From the NCBI RefSeq assembly GCF_021129235.1, contig NZ_JAJOMA010000003.1, forward strand, positions 310,001 through 374,000: a stretch of DNA of 64,000 nt. The letters run 5' to 3'. The position numbers and the translations under genes were made by a program. Source of the DNA: Kineosporia mesophila (GTDB lineage: Bacteria; Actinomycetota; Actinomycetes; Actinomycetales; Kineosporiaceae). The notes beneath the pieces were generated by a model. That model had not been told where the DNA came from. It did not search any database and saw only the letters and a program-made list of their open reading frames with translations. Below are positions 18,592 through 28,339 of the stretch, piece after piece (positions within the stretch are counted from its first letter, which is position 1; the number at the start of each line of letters is the position of its first letter).

Positions 18592-20598
18592 ATGGGTGAG
18601 GAAAAACCCGCGGATTTCACACCCCCGGCGGTTTCGGACAAACCCCTGCGACCCCCTAGGCTTTCGCAGGTGCCTGCCATCCCCGAGCCACCCCCGGCCG
18701 AGGCGACGCCGCCCGCCTCCCGGCCGTTCCAGGTCGACCTGCGGGGAATCGTCGACCTGCTGAGCCGCAGCATCTACTCCGGACCGCAGGTCTACCTGCG
18801 CGAACTGCTGCAGAACGGTGTCGATGCGATCACGGCGCGTGAGGGGATGCCGGGGGCCCCTCCCGGGGCCATCCGGATCACGCCGGCCCACACCCCGGGC
18901 GGCGAACTGGTCTTCACCGACAACGGAATCGGCCTCACCGCGGCGGAGGTCGGCGAGCTGCTGGCCACGGTCGGGCGCAGCTCCAAGCGCGATGTGCTCG
19001 ACCTGCCCCGCACCGACCGGCTCGGCCAGTTCGGCATCGGCCTGCTCAGCTGCTTCATGGTGAGCGACGACATCCGGGTGCTGTCCCGCAGCGCCGGCGG
19101 CGAGCCACCCGTCGAGTGGGTCGGCAGCGCCGACGGAACGTTCACGGTCAGAGAGCTTTTGGAGTCCGAGGTCGAAGCCGCGGGCGGCCTGGCGGTGGGC
19201 ACCCAGGTCCGTCTGCGCCCCCGGGCCGGTGACGGCGAGCTGACCTCGCCCACCGGCGTCCTCGATCTGGCCTCCCGCTACGGCGCCTACCTGCCGGTGC
19301 CGGTGCGGGTCTACCTGCCCGGCGGCGGTGAGCAGATCGTCAGCGGCGAACCACTCTTCGCGCAGCCCTTCACCCACGCCTCGCCCGGGCTGATGGCGCT
19401 GGGGCGGGAGCTGATCGGCGCCGACCCCCTCGACGCCATCCCCCTGCACGTGCCCGCCACCGGCACCCGGGGCACCGCGTTCGTCCTCCCGTTCGCCCCC
19501 TCCCCCGGCGCCCGCCAGGCCACCCGGGTCTACCTGCGCGGCATGCTGCTGTCGGAACGCACCGACGACCTGCTGCCCGAATGGGCGTTCTTCGCCCGCT
19601 GCGTGGTCGACACCTCCGGGCTGCGCCCCACGGCCAGCCGGGAGTCGCTGATCCAGGACGACGCGCTCGAGGAGACCCGGGCCGAGCTGGGCGCCGCGCT
19701 GCGCCGCTGGGTGGCCACCCTGGCCAACCGCGACCCGGTCCGCCTGAGCACCTTCCTGAGCGTGCACCACCTGGCGCTGCGCTCGCTGGTGCTGCACGAC
19801 GACGAGCTGGCCGGCTTCATCGTGCCCTGGCTGCCGATCGAGACCAGCAACGGCCAGACCACCTACCGCGAGCTGCTGCGCCGCGGTGCCCCCCTGCGCT
19901 TCGCCGAGACGGTGGACGAGTTCCGCCAGATCGCGGCCATCGCCCGGCCGGACGCGCCGGTGATCAACGGCGGCTACGTCTACGACTCCGACATCCTGCG
20001 GCGGCTGCCCGAGCTGATCCCCGGCACGGTGGTCGAGACCGTCACGATCACCGACGAGCTGGCCTCGCTCGACGTGCCGCCGCTGGCCGAGCGCCCCTGG
20101 GCCCAGCGCCTGCAGGCCCGGGCCGAGGCCGCGCTGAAAGATCTCGACTGCACGGTCCTCGTGCGGTCGTTCGCTCCCGACACCCTCCCCGCACTGCACA
20201 TCGCCGACGCCGGGGTTCTTCGCCGGCTGCAGCGTCAGCGGGCCAAGGAGGCCGGGAGCGGCATGTGGGCGTCGATCCTGCAGCGCATCGACGACGCTCA
20301 AGATTCACAAAAATCGCAGAACCAGCTAGATAGTGAGGGTGAGAACGTCGGAGCTGCCGGCCAGCTCTGCCTGAACTGGCGCAACCGGCTGGTTCGGGCT
20401 CTGGCCGAGAGTGACGACGAACTGCTGCTCGCCCGTACCGTACGGGTGGTACACGTGCAGGCCCTGCTGGCTGCACACCGCCCCCTCCGCGCGGTCGAGC
20501 GGGCCTCGCTCACCGACGCTCTGACCGACATCGTGCACCTGAGTGCCGGGCTGGGCGCAGATCTCGGCGACATGCCGGATGCCCCCGGGGAGAACTGA
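18592..20598 (+). CDS. HSP90-family chaperone (PRK14083-like)
   Basis: Up to 668 residues. The first 40 (PPAVSDKPLRPP..., Pro-rich) may be a leader or untranslated; GTG near 18670 is an alternative start just before FQVDLRGIVDLLSR. The GHKL ATP-binding site is clear: LLQNGVDAI (with Gly where NAVDAI is usual), FTDNGIGLTAAEVGELL, TVGRSSKR and GQFGIGLLSCF. Middle domain includes the conserved Arg region (ASRESLIQDD). This actinobacterial branch is shorter than and distinct from HtpG. It heads a run of genes with three TPR proteins, which suggests these are dedicated partners. Confidence 0.9.
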   Translation: MGEEKPADFTPPAVSDKPLRPPRLSQVPAIPEPPPAEATPPASRPFQVDLRGIVDLLSRSIYSGPQVYLRELLQNGVDAITAREGMPGAPPGAIRITPAHTPGGELVFTDNGIGLTAAEVGELLATVGRSSKRDVLDLPRTDRLGQFGIGLLSCFMVSDDIRVLSRSAGGEPPVEWVGSADGTFTVRELLESEVEAAGGLAVGTQVRLRPRAGDGELTSPTGVLDLASRYGAYLPVPVRVYLPGGGEQIVSGEPLFAQPFTHASPGLMALGRELIGADPLDAIPLHVPATGTRGTAFVLPFAPSPGARQATRVYLRGMLLSERTDDLLPEWAFFARCVVDTSGLRPTASRESLIQDDALEETRAELGAALRRWVATLANRDPVRLSTFLSVHHLALRSLVLHDDELAGFIVPWLPIETSNGQTTYRELLRRGAPLRFAETVDEFRQIAAIARPDAPVINGGYVYDSDILRRLPELIPGTVVETVTITDELASLDVPPLAERPWAQRLQARAEAALKDLDCTVLVRSFAPDTLPALHIADAGVLRRLQRQRAKEAGSGMWASILQRIDDAQDSQKSQNQLDSEGENVGAAGQLCLNWRNRLVRALAESDDELLLARTVRVVHVQALLAAHRPLRAVERASLTDALTDIVHLSAGLGADLGDMPDAPGEN

Positions 20599-20601
20599 TC
20601 A

Positions 20602-21744
20602 ATGAACACGACGCAGAGCCAGAGCCGGACCGACGGGCAGCCCGCCGGTAAGTCCGCCCGGTCCATCGACACCGACGTCCTTCTCGACCGTGTGGAGTGT
20701 CTCCTCGTCCTCGAGGAGTTCGGTCTGGCCGGGCAGCTGCTCGACCTGATCGCCACGCGGCGCATGTTGCTGAAGGCCACCTTCACCGACGAGCAGAACG
20801 AGCGCCTCACGGCCGCCCGGGCCCGCCGCGAGAGCCCTCCGGAGCTCGACGAGGCGCTCACCCCGGTGGTCTCGGTGCCCGACGACATGGAACCGCTGAA
20901 GGTGGTCCAGGTCGTCGACGACGCGCTGGCCGCCGAGGGCCTGAACCGGGGCCAGGTGGCGGCGCTGCTGCGAGCCCGGGCCTGGATCCTGGCCGGCGCC
21001 GGGCGGCTGGAAGACATGCTGAACACCGCCGAGGACGCCCTGCGCATCGGCCTGGACCTGGGCGCCCACGGGTTCTGCGTGCAGCTGTCGCGCACCGCCG
21101 CGCAGGCCACCCTGGAGCTGCACCGCTACCAGGAGGCCGCCGACCTGTACCGGCTGGCGCTGACCGAGGCCGCCGCCGGCGAGCCGATCGTCATCGTCGA
21201 GCCGCCCCGTCAGCCGCACGGTGACCTGCTCGGCCTGATCGACTCGCTGAACCGGGTGGGCCGGGCCCGGGGCCGGGCCGGTGATGTCGAGGGCGCCGAG
21301 GAGATCCTCAAGGAGGCGCTCCAGCTGTCCTCCACCCCGCCGGCTTCCGAGCACGTCGCCGTCAGCGCCGCCCGCGCCGAGGTGCTGCACGGTCTGGCCG
21401 TGCTGATCAGCGGCGCCTGGCCGGAGCGGCTGGACGAGGCGGTGGAGGCCGCGCAGAACTCCGCCGACACGTACTCCAACATCGGTGGCAAGGTCGACGC
21501 CGGCCGCTCGCTCACCCTGGGCGCGCGGCTGCTGACCTCCGCCGACCGGCCGGCCGAGGCCGTGCCCCTCCTGGAACGGGCCACCGCAGTGCTCTCCGCC
21601 GAGCCCGAGCACCTGGTGGGCTGTCTCGACATCCTGGCCGCGACCTACGCGCAGCTGGGCCGCACCGAAGACGCTAAGGCGGCCGAGGAATTGTCCGAGC
21701 AGATGCGCGGGTTCAAGGAAGCGGAGAAGCCGAAGAGCGAATAA
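20602..21744 (+). CDS. TPR-repeat protein next to HSP90
   Basis: 380 residues, almost all helical. Repeats follow the TPR pattern, e.g. LLRARAWILAGAGRLEDMLNTAEDAL, TLELHRYQEAADLYRLALTEA, ARGRAGDVEGAEEILKEAL and LAATYAQLGRTEDAKAAEEL. No enzymatic or membrane part. It starts 3 bases after the HSP90 stop, so it is co-translated. Many TPR proteins bind HSP90 C-termini in eukaryotes; a similar adaptor role is inferred here from position, not shown. Confidence 0.8.
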   Translation: MNTTQSQSRTDGQPAGKSARSIDTDVLLDRVECLLVLEEFGLAGQLLDLIATRRMLLKATFTDEQNERLTAARARRESPPELDEALTPVVSVPDDMEPLKVVQVVDDALAAEGLNRGQVAALLRARAWILAGAGRLEDMLNTAEDALRIGLDLGAHGFCVQLSRTAAQATLELHRYQEAADLYRLALTEAAAGEPIVIVEPPRQPHGDLLGLIDSLNRVGRARGRAGDVEGAEEILKEALQLSSTPPASEHVAVSAARAEVLHGLAVLISGAWPERLDEAVEAAQNSADTYSNIGGKVDAGRSLTLGARLLTSADRPAEAVPLLERATAVLSAEPEHLVGCLDILAATYAQLGRTEDAKAAEELSEQMRGFKEAEKPKSE

Positions 21745-21816
21745 CCCGCACCCCGCCGGACAGGCCAGGCCCTCTTCTTCGACGACGACGACGAATCCAC
21801 CGGGAGCGGCACGGGC

Positions 21817-24132
21817 ATGGACAGGGGTTTGCCGGAGCAGATCGCGGATCTGCTCTCAGAGATCGACTCCGCCCCGTCCGGCCCCGCCGAGCGGGTCCTG
21901 ATCGACGCGGCGATCGCGCTGGCCGACGAGTACGAGCTGGACGAACTGGGTTACGCGGCCCGGCTGCGCCTGCTGGCGTCGGCCAACCGCACCGGCGACA
22001 CCGACGCTCAGCTGTCGGCGTTCGCCTGGTGCGTGGGCCGGCACCAGGCCGACCCGCAGCGGTTCCCGCTGCGGGTCGGTGAGTTCGACCTGCTCTGGTT
22101 CCACAAGCACGTGGTCGGGGCGCTGATGGGCAGCCCGCTGTTCTCCCGCGCCGACGTGAACTTCGCGATCGAGGCGATGGAGTCCGCCTACCGCCTGGCC
22201 GGGGTGGGGCTCTCCGCGCTCTGGCAGGCCCGGTTCCAGGCCGCGACCGGGCAGGGCCGCCTGGAGCGGGCCGGTGAGCTGCTGGCCGACCTGCGGCGCA
22301 CCCCGCGCGACGCCTACAGCCACTGCGCGGCCTGTTCCCGGGCCGAGGAGGCCGAGTTCCACTACGCGTGCGGTCACGACGAGGCCGGGCTGCGGCTGGC
22401 CGACGAGATCCTCACCCGCGACCTGGTCTGTGCCTCCGAACCGGCCGGCACACTGGCCGGCGCCCTGCTGCCGATGCTGCGCTCGGGGCGCCTGAACGAC
22501 GCCCGCCGGGCCCACCTGCGCGGCTACCGGGAAGCCCGCTCCAACCCCGACAACCTCCGGATGATCGCCCAGCACCTGCGGTTCTGCGCCGTCACCGGCA
22601 ACGAGGCCCGCGGCCTGGAGATCCTCGAGCAACACCTACGCTGGCTGACCCACGACGGCCTGAACGCGCGGGGCCACCTGGACGTGCTCTCGGCGTCCGG
22701 CGTCCTGCTGGCCGCCGCCGTGCGGGCCGGCGCGGGCGACCAGATCGTGCGCACCGCGTCCGCCATCGGTCTCGTGCGCCTTCTCGGCGAACGCGAAACC
22801 GGCTGGACCGTCCGTGATCTCACCGTCACCGTGCGGGACCGGGCGGCGCGGCTGGCCGCGCAGTTCGACGCCCGCAACGGCAACGACTTCCAGACCCGGC
22901 TGCTCGCGCGCGACCTGGACCTGCTGAACACCTACTACGACGTGCCCCTGGCCACCCGGTCCGCCCCCCGGGTCAGCGCGGGGGCCCCGGTCGGCGGCGA
23001 GACCGAATTGAGGACGCGCGCGGCTCACCTGAAGTCGGAGGCCGAGCGCCTGGCCTCGGACGAGCCGGTGCTGGCCCTGGCCTGCGCCGGCGAGGCCCTG
23101 GAGATCAGCCTCGCCCTCGGTGACCGCGACCAGTCCGTCACCACGGCGCGCCTGGCGGCGCTCACGGCCACCACCCTGGGCGAGAACGACGCGGCGGTCG
23201 AGTACTGCCGCGCCGCCGTGCGTGAGGCCGCCGCCGGGGAACTGCCGGGCGAGAGCGCCTTCCGGCTCGAACTGGGGGCCGCGCTGTGCCGCGCCGGCGA
23301 GGCTGACGAGGGCACCGTGGAGATCGAGGAGGCCCTGGCCCTGCTGCGCGCCGCCGGGGCCCCGGCCGGTGAGCTGGCCGAGGCCTACTTCCTGCTCGGG
23401 CAGGCTCTGGGCGCCCAGTCCGACGGTGACGGGGCCCGCGACAGCTACCGCGACGCGGTCGCCCTGGCCTCCACCGCCGGCGACTGGGCCGCGACCACCC
23501 GCTACGGCCTGGCCCTGGGCGAGCTGCTCTTCGCCCGGCGCGACCAGGACTCGCTGAACGTGCTGGCCGGCGTGGTGGAATCGGCCCGGCAGACCCGCGG
23601 CAACCCCCTCACCCTGGTGCGGGCCGAACACCTGCTGGGCCAGGCCCTGGCCCAGATCGCCGGGGTCGAGCAGGCCGAGATGGTGCTGCGCGAGGCCCTG
23701 CGCGAGGCCTCCGACCCGTTCGCCACCCTCGACCCGGCCGTGGTCCACGAGCACGCCGAGATCCTCGACTCCCTGGCCCGCACCGTCGGCGACGCCGGAC
23801 CGGAACGGGTGGACGAGGCGGTCGGGCTGGCCCGCGAGGCGGCCTCGGCCTTCATCGCCGTGCAGGCCGCCGGGCAGGCCGGGCGCTCGCTGCTGCTGGC
23901 CGCCCACCTCCTCGACGGCGCCGCCCGCGCCGCCCAGGCCCTGCCCCTGCTGCTGGAGGCCGAGCCGCTCCTCGACGACCGGCCCCAGCTCCTGCTGGAG
24001 TGCCTGATCAGCCTGGTCTCGGTGTACGAGAGGCTCGAACGCCCGGCTGCGGCCCGGGCGGCTGCGGCCCGGGTCGGGCGGGTAAGGCAGGATCACTTCG
24101 GCGACCTGCAATTCATCGACGACCTCGGCTGA
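21817..24132 (+). CDS. Large TPR-repeat protein, paralogue 1
   Basis: 771 residues, helical repeats throughout. The first ~380 residues form a conserved block shared with the next gene: GPAERVLIDAAIALADEYELD, DTDAQLSAFAWCVGRH, LLWFHKHVV, RFQAATGQGRLERAGELL, YSHCAACSRAEEAEFHYA and MIAQHLRFCAVTGNEARGLE. The C-terminal half has ordinary TPRs. The YSHCxxCxRAEEAE segment is unusual and may bind metal. A stretch of 71 bases (22560-22630) is identical to the next gene. Function unknown. Confidence 0.82.
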   Translation: MDRGLPEQIADLLSEIDSAPSGPAERVLIDAAIALADEYELDELGYAARLRLLASANRTGDTDAQLSAFAWCVGRHQADPQRFPLRVGEFDLLWFHKHVVGALMGSPLFSRADVNFAIEAMESAYRLAGVGLSALWQARFQAATGQGRLERAGELLADLRRTPRDAYSHCAACSRAEEAEFHYACGHDEAGLRLADEILTRDLVCASEPAGTLAGALLPMLRSGRLNDARRAHLRGYREARSNPDNLRMIAQHLRFCAVTGNEARGLEILEQHLRWLTHDGLNARGHLDVLSASGVLLAAAVRAGAGDQIVRTASAIGLVRLLGERETGWTVRDLTVTVRDRAARLAAQFDARNGNDFQTRLLARDLDLLNTYYDVPLATRSAPRVSAGAPVGGETELRTRAAHLKSEAERLASDEPVLALACAGEALEISLALGDRDQSVTTARLAALTATTLGENDAAVEYCRAAVREAAAGELPGESAFRLELGAALCRAGEADEGTVEIEEALALLRAAGAPAGELAEAYFLLGQALGAQSDGDGARDSYRDAVALASTAGDWAATTRYGLALGELLFARRDQDSLNVLAGVVESARQTRGNPLTLVRAEHLLGQALAQIAGVEQAEMVLREALREASDPFATLDPAVVHEHAEILDSLARTVGDAGPERVDEAVGLAREAASAFIAVQAAGQAGRSLLLAAHLLDGAARAAQALPLLLEAEPLLDDRPQLLLECLISLVSVYERLERPAAARAAAARVGRVRQDHFGDLQFIDDLG

Positions 24133-24170
24133 TCCGGCCGGTTACTCGCAGTCAAGGAGCATCAAGGGAA

Positions 24171-26723
24171 ATGGACAGCGTCGAGGACCGCATCGAGACC
24201 CTCTTCGAGGAGATCGACGTCACGCCCTTCGGGCCGGCCGAGCGCGCCCTGATCGACGAGGCGATCGCGCTGGCCGACGAACACGGGCTGGACGAGCAGG
24301 GCTACACGGCCCGGCTGCGGCTGCTGCCCTCGGCGAGCATGCTCGGCGACACCGACGCGCAGCTGTCGGCGTTCGCCTGGTGCGTGGGCCGCAACGCTGC
24401 CGACCCGGAGAAGTTTCCCTTGCAGGTCGGCGGTTTCGACCTGCTCTGGTACCACAAGCACGTGGTCAGCTCGCTGATGGGCAGCCCGCTGTTCTCGAAC
24501 GCCGACGTCGACGCGGCGATCGAGGCGATGCAGCAGCAGTACCTGAAGGAGGGCGTCGGGCTCTCCGGCGTGCTCCAGGCCCGCTTCCAGGCCGCCGTCG
24601 GTCAGGGCCGTCTCGACGAGGCCGGCAAGTGGCTCGGCGAGCTGAAGCGCACCCCCCGCGACAACTACAGCCACTGCGAGACCTGCGTGCGGGCCGAGGA
24701 GGCGGAGTACCACTACGCCATCGGCAAGGACGCGGACGGGCTGGCGCTCGCCGACGAGATCCTCGAACAGGGCATGACCTGCGGCGACGAGCCGGAGAAC
24801 ACGATCGCCCAGGCCCTGCTGCCGGCGCTGCGCGCGGGCCGGCTGGACGAGGCCCGGCAGATGCACCTGCGCGGCTACCGGATGGCCCGCACCAACGCCG
24901 ACCACCTCACGATGATCGCCCAGCACCTGCGGTTCTGCGCCGTCACCGGCAACGAGGCCCGCGGCCTGGAGATCCTCGAGCGGCACCTGAACTGGCTGGT
25001 GCACGACGGGCTCAACGCCCAGGCCCACTTCGACGCGCTGTCCGCGGCCTCCGTCCTGCTCGGTGCGGCGCAGCGCGCCGGGGCCGGCGCCCAGACCGTC
25101 GCGGCGGCCTCCGACGCCAAACTGGTCCCGATCTTCGGGGAGCGGGCCGGGCCCTGGACCGTGACCGACCTGAAGGCCGCGACCCGCACGGCCGCCGCCG
25201 CCCTCGGCGCACAGTTCGACGAACGCAACGGCAACAACTGGTACGAGTCCCGCCTGGCCGCCGACGACGAGCTCGCCGGGATGTCGTGCGACCTGCCGAT
25301 CGGCGCCACCCGGGTCAGCACCGACGCCACGCCCGCCGCGCTGCCCGACGACCTCGACGGGCGTCTGCTCCTGGTCTCCGACCTGCTGTCGATGGACGAG
25401 CGCAGCCAGGCCCGGCAGGTGCTGACCGCCGTCGAGTCGCTCGGCGACGCCCCCGGCGGGGAGCCCCTGACGGCCGCCCAGATCGCCGAGATCGCCGGTC
25501 TGAAGGCACGTCTGGAGGCCGCGGGAGAGAGCGACGAGATCCTCGCGAGCATCTTCGAAGTGGCCGGCACCGAGGGCCTGGACGCCGCCCTGGCCCTGAC
25601 CGAGACCGCCCTCACCGACCCCGACCTGGGGCAGGGCCGCGGTCGCGGGCGGCGCGCGGCGCTGCTGCGCACCAAGGCCCAGCTGCTGGGGGCCGACGAC
25701 CAGTTCGACGCCGGTCTGGCCGCCGCCGACGCCAGCCTGGCCATCGGCCTGCGCCTGGGCGCCCGGGAGTGGGCCTCGACCACCGCGGTGCTCGGCGCCC
25801 ACCTGGCCCAGGACGCGTCCAAGGCCGACCTGGCCATCGAGCGCTGGCGGATCGCGATCCGCGAGGCCGCGCTGGCCGAGCTGCCGCAGGAACTCAGCGC
25901 CCGCCTGGAACTCGGCTCGCTGCTGCAGGCCCTGGGCCGCGCCGAGGAGGGCGTGGAAGAGGCCCGCGAGGTGCTGCGCCGCCAGATCGCCACCGGCGCC
26001 CCTGACTCCGAGCGGGCCGAGACGCTGCGCCGCATCGGCCAGGGTTGCGTGGCGATGCAGGAGTACCAGGACGCGCTGGAGGCCTACCGCGACGCGGTCG
26101 CCCTGGCCTCCCAGGGTGAGGACTGGCTCCTGGCCACCCGGGCGGCGCTGGCGCTGGGCGAGCTGATGACCGACGCCGGTGACGAGGACGGCATCGCGGT
26201 GATGGCCGGTGCGGTCGAGTCGGCCCGTCACCTCGAGGAGGAAGACCCGATGTGGCTCGTGCGGGCCATGCACATGCACGGCCGCTCACTGAGCCTCGCC
26301 GACGAGGACGACCAGGCCGCCGACGTGCTGCGCGAGGCCGCCGAACGCGCCGCCCAGGCCGCCGCCGACGACCACCCGGCCGCCGCGTTCGAGCACGCCG
26401 ACCTGCTCGACTCCCTGGCCCGCGCGATCGCCGGGGAACACCCCGACGAGGCCGTGCGGGTCGCGAAACAGGCCGCGCAGGAGTTCATCGCCATCGAGGA
26501 GGAGGTCCCGGGCGGGCGCGCGCTGATGCTGGCCGCCGGGGTCCTGTTCAACCACGACCGCCCCGCCGAGTCCCTGCCCCTGATGGAACAGGCGATCGAG
26601 GTCCTGGCCGATCACCCCGACGTGCTCGGCCAGGTGCTCAACGCCGCCGGTGACGTCTACGAGAAGCTCGGCCGCCACCACGAGGCCAAGCAGGTCCGCG
26701 ACCGCGCCGAAGAACTCAGCTGA
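24171..26723 (+). CDS. Large TPR-repeat protein, paralogue 2
   Basis: 850 residues from ATG 24171 with AAGGGA just upstream; frames reaching further upstream are overlap with the preceding gene. It repeats the N-terminal block of its neighbour (GPAERALIDEAIALADEHGLD, CVGRNAADPEKFPLQ, YSHCETCVRAEEAEYHYAIG, FCAVTGNEARGLEIL), then has a ~100-residue insertion and C-terminal TPRs ending EKLGRHHEAKQVRDRAEELS. Acidic overall. Last gene of the HSP90 run; followed by the large inverted repeat at 26770-26852. Confidence 0.82.
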   Translation: MDSVEDRIETLFEEIDVTPFGPAERALIDEAIALADEHGLDEQGYTARLRLLPSASMLGDTDAQLSAFAWCVGRNAADPEKFPLQVGGFDLLWYHKHVVSSLMGSPLFSNADVDAAIEAMQQQYLKEGVGLSGVLQARFQAAVGQGRLDEAGKWLGELKRTPRDNYSHCETCVRAEEAEYHYAIGKDADGLALADEILEQGMTCGDEPENTIAQALLPALRAGRLDEARQMHLRGYRMARTNADHLTMIAQHLRFCAVTGNEARGLEILERHLNWLVHDGLNAQAHFDALSAASVLLGAAQRAGAGAQTVAAASDAKLVPIFGERAGPWTVTDLKAATRTAAAALGAQFDERNGNNWYESRLAADDELAGMSCDLPIGATRVSTDATPAALPDDLDGRLLLVSDLLSMDERSQARQVLTAVESLGDAPGGEPLTAAQIAEIAGLKARLEAAGESDEILASIFEVAGTEGLDAALALTETALTDPDLGQGRGRGRRAALLRTKAQLLGADDQFDAGLAAADASLAIGLRLGAREWASTTAVLGAHLAQDASKADLAIERWRIAIREAALAELPQELSARLELGSLLQALGRAEEGVEEAREVLRRQIATGAPDSERAETLRRIGQGCVAMQEYQDALEAYRDAVALASQGEDWLLATRAALALGELMTDAGDEDGIAVMAGAVESARHLEEEDPMWLVRAMHMHGRSLSLADEDDQAADVLREAAERAAQAAADDHPAAAFEHADLLDSLARAIAGEHPDEAVRVAKQAAQEFIAIEEEVPGGRALMLAAGVLFNHDRPAESLPLMEQAIEVLADHPDVLGQVLNAAGDVYEKLGRHHEAKQVRDRAEELS

Positions 26724-26769
26724 CCCGGCTCCGATTCTGGGGGCGCGATCAGCAAACCAAGATCTTTGC

Positions 26770-26852
26770 CGTGATCATGCAAAACCTCCCCGGAGTTCTA
26801 GAACTGTCGACTTCAGAGTTCTAGAACGCTGGGGAGGTTTTGCATGATCACG
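26770..26852. repeat. Large palindromic element between convergent TPR gene and mftF
   Basis: Two perfect 22-base arms (26770-26791 and 26831-26852) of the type GTGATCATGCAAAACCTCCC flank a 39-base centre. The centre itself holds two copies of the small palindrome GTTCTAGAAC (about 26794-26803 and 26818-26827). The right arm overlaps the mftF stop codon. It can act as a two-way terminator and is the most complete member of a repeat family found also at 31083, 35568, 37466 and 42124. Confidence 0.85.
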
Positions 26853-28329
26853 AAGGTTTGGGGGTGACCGAACCCAGCAGGCGCCACTTCCAGCTCGGCC
26901 GCACCGCCCGCAGGTGGCGGGCCTGCGCGCTGCCGGCCCACACCCCCGCGCCGTAGGCCGCGTCGTCGAGCAGCACGGCGATGCTCCAGCGCACCGGGTC
27001 GATGCCCTCCGGACGTACCCGCAGCCACTCGCGCACCGGGGAGGCCAGCACCAGGGCCAGCGCCGCGAGCGCGCGGCCCCTGCGGTGGCAGCCGGGGAGA
27101 GCGAGCAGCAGGGGCAGGAACGGCAGGGCGAACTGCGAGGTCCAGCGGCCCATCCCGAAGAACGTCTCGCGCACGCCGATGGCCAGGGGCTTGAGCAGGT
27201 CGTCGCTGGTGGTGCCGGCCTGGGTCAGGGCCCGGTGGGCGTCGGCGTAGCCGGCGGCGAACGTGGCGGCGGCCAGCAGTGGACGACGCGCCAGCAACGC
27301 GGTCACCGTCGAGACCGGCGCGGCCACCATCACCAGCGGCGCCACCTTGCCCGGATGCCGTTCCTCCAGCTTCGCCGCCGAGGTGCCGTAGGCGAAGCGT
27401 CTGCGCAGCAGCGACTTCCACCCGGCAGGTTCTTCGTGGCCGATCTCCACGGTGGGGTCGTACCGCACCCGCCAGCCGGCCTCGAGCAGCCGCCAGACCA
27501 GGTCCACGTCTTCGCCGTACCGCAGGTCCTCGTCGAAACCCGTTGGCCCGTCGATCTCCTCGAGGGCGGCCCGGCGCAGGATGAGGGCCGCGGTGGGCAG
27601 GTAGGAGACCCGGCTGAGCGGTGCCACCCGGGCCGGGAGCCCGCCCAGGTCGAGCACCGGCCGGGCCTGCGAGAAGCGCTCGGCGAGGGTGCCGCCCGAA
27701 CGCCCGCCCGCGACGATCCGCGGTGCCACCCCGGCCAGCAGAGGATCGTCGAAATGTCCTACCAGGTCGTCGATCCAGCTCGCGGGCGGCAGGCAGTCGG
27801 AGTCCAGGAAGGCGACCAGCGGTGTGCTCACCGATTCCAGGGCGAGGTTGCGGGCCGGACCCGGGCCCCCGTTGACGGAGCGGACCAGTAGCCGGGCGCC
27901 GTGCTTACGGGCGACCGCGGCGACGGCCTGCGGGTCGTGCGAGGCGTCGTCCACCACGACCACCTCGGCCACCGCCTGCTGCGACGACGCGGACAGACCC
28001 CGCAGGCAGCGGTCGAGCTCGGCGGAACGGTCGCGGACGGGAACGATCACCGTGACCACACCGTGCCGCCCCGGGCGCCGGCCGTCGTCCTGCGGAAGTC
28101 CCTGGCGCACGGGGTGCACCACGCCGGCGTCGGCGAAGCGACGCGCCAGGGCCGAGGCCGCGGGACTTCCCACGACACCCGATCTCAGCTGCGAGAACGC
28201 TTCCTGACCGGCCGGGTTGAGGCGGAACAGGCGGGCCGGGGAACCGCCGAAAATCGTTCCGTCCGGTTTGATCACCACCTCCGGGTCGAGCTCGACCCGG
28301 AAACCCACTGGCACTCCCGTCGTCGTCAC
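26848..28329 (-). CDS. mftF: Mycofactocin glycosyltransferase MftF
   Basis: 493 residues. An N-terminal ~85 residues (GFRVELDPEVVIKPDGTIFGGSPARLFRL) match the lead domain of MftF. A GT2 domain follows: VTVIVPVRDR, VVVDDASHD, FLDSDCLPP (DxD) and the acceptor region YGEDVDLVWRLLEAG. The C-terminal third has hydrophobic stretches (LPFLPLLLALPG, ALAALALVLAS) that may associate with membrane. MftF adds a beta-1,4-glucan chain to (pre)mycofactocin in mycobacteria. It follows mftE by 10 bases. Confidence 0.93.
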   Translation of the reverse strand: MTTTGVPVGFRVELDPEVVIKPDGTIFGGSPARLFRLNPAGQEAFSQLRSGVVGSPAASALARRFADAGVVHPVRQGLPQDDGRRPGRHGVVTVIVPVRDRSAELDRCLRGLSASSQQAVAEVVVVDDASHDPQAVAAVARKHGARLLVRSVNGGPGPARNLALESVSTPLVAFLDSDCLPPASWIDDLVGHFDDPLLAGVAPRIVAGGRSGGTLAERFSQARPVLDLGGLPARVAPLSRVSYLPTAALILRRAALEEIDGPTGFDEDLRYGEDVDLVWRLLEAGWRVRYDPTVEIGHEEPAGWKSLLRRRFAYGTSAAKLEERHPGKVAPLVMVAAPVSTVTALLARRPLLAAATFAAGYADAHRALTQAGTTSDDLLKPLAIGVRETFFGMGRWTSQFALPFLPLLLALPGCHRRGRALAALALVLASPVREWLRVRPEGIDPVRWSIAVLLDDAAYGAGVWAGSAQARHLRAVRPSWKWRLLGSVTPKPS

Positions 28330-28339
28330 GGGTTCAACT

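Noticed and set aside
18403-20301. 632-aa open frame on the minus strand opposite the HSP90 gene
   Set aside because: Antisense shadow of a GC-rich gene; it shows no domain, has Gln/Val/Gly-rich low-complexity sequence and the plus strand has a clear HSP90.
24162-26279. 705-aa open frame on the minus strand opposite the second large TPR gene
   Set aside because: Same shadow effect; the plus strand carries regular TPRs and the ribosome site.
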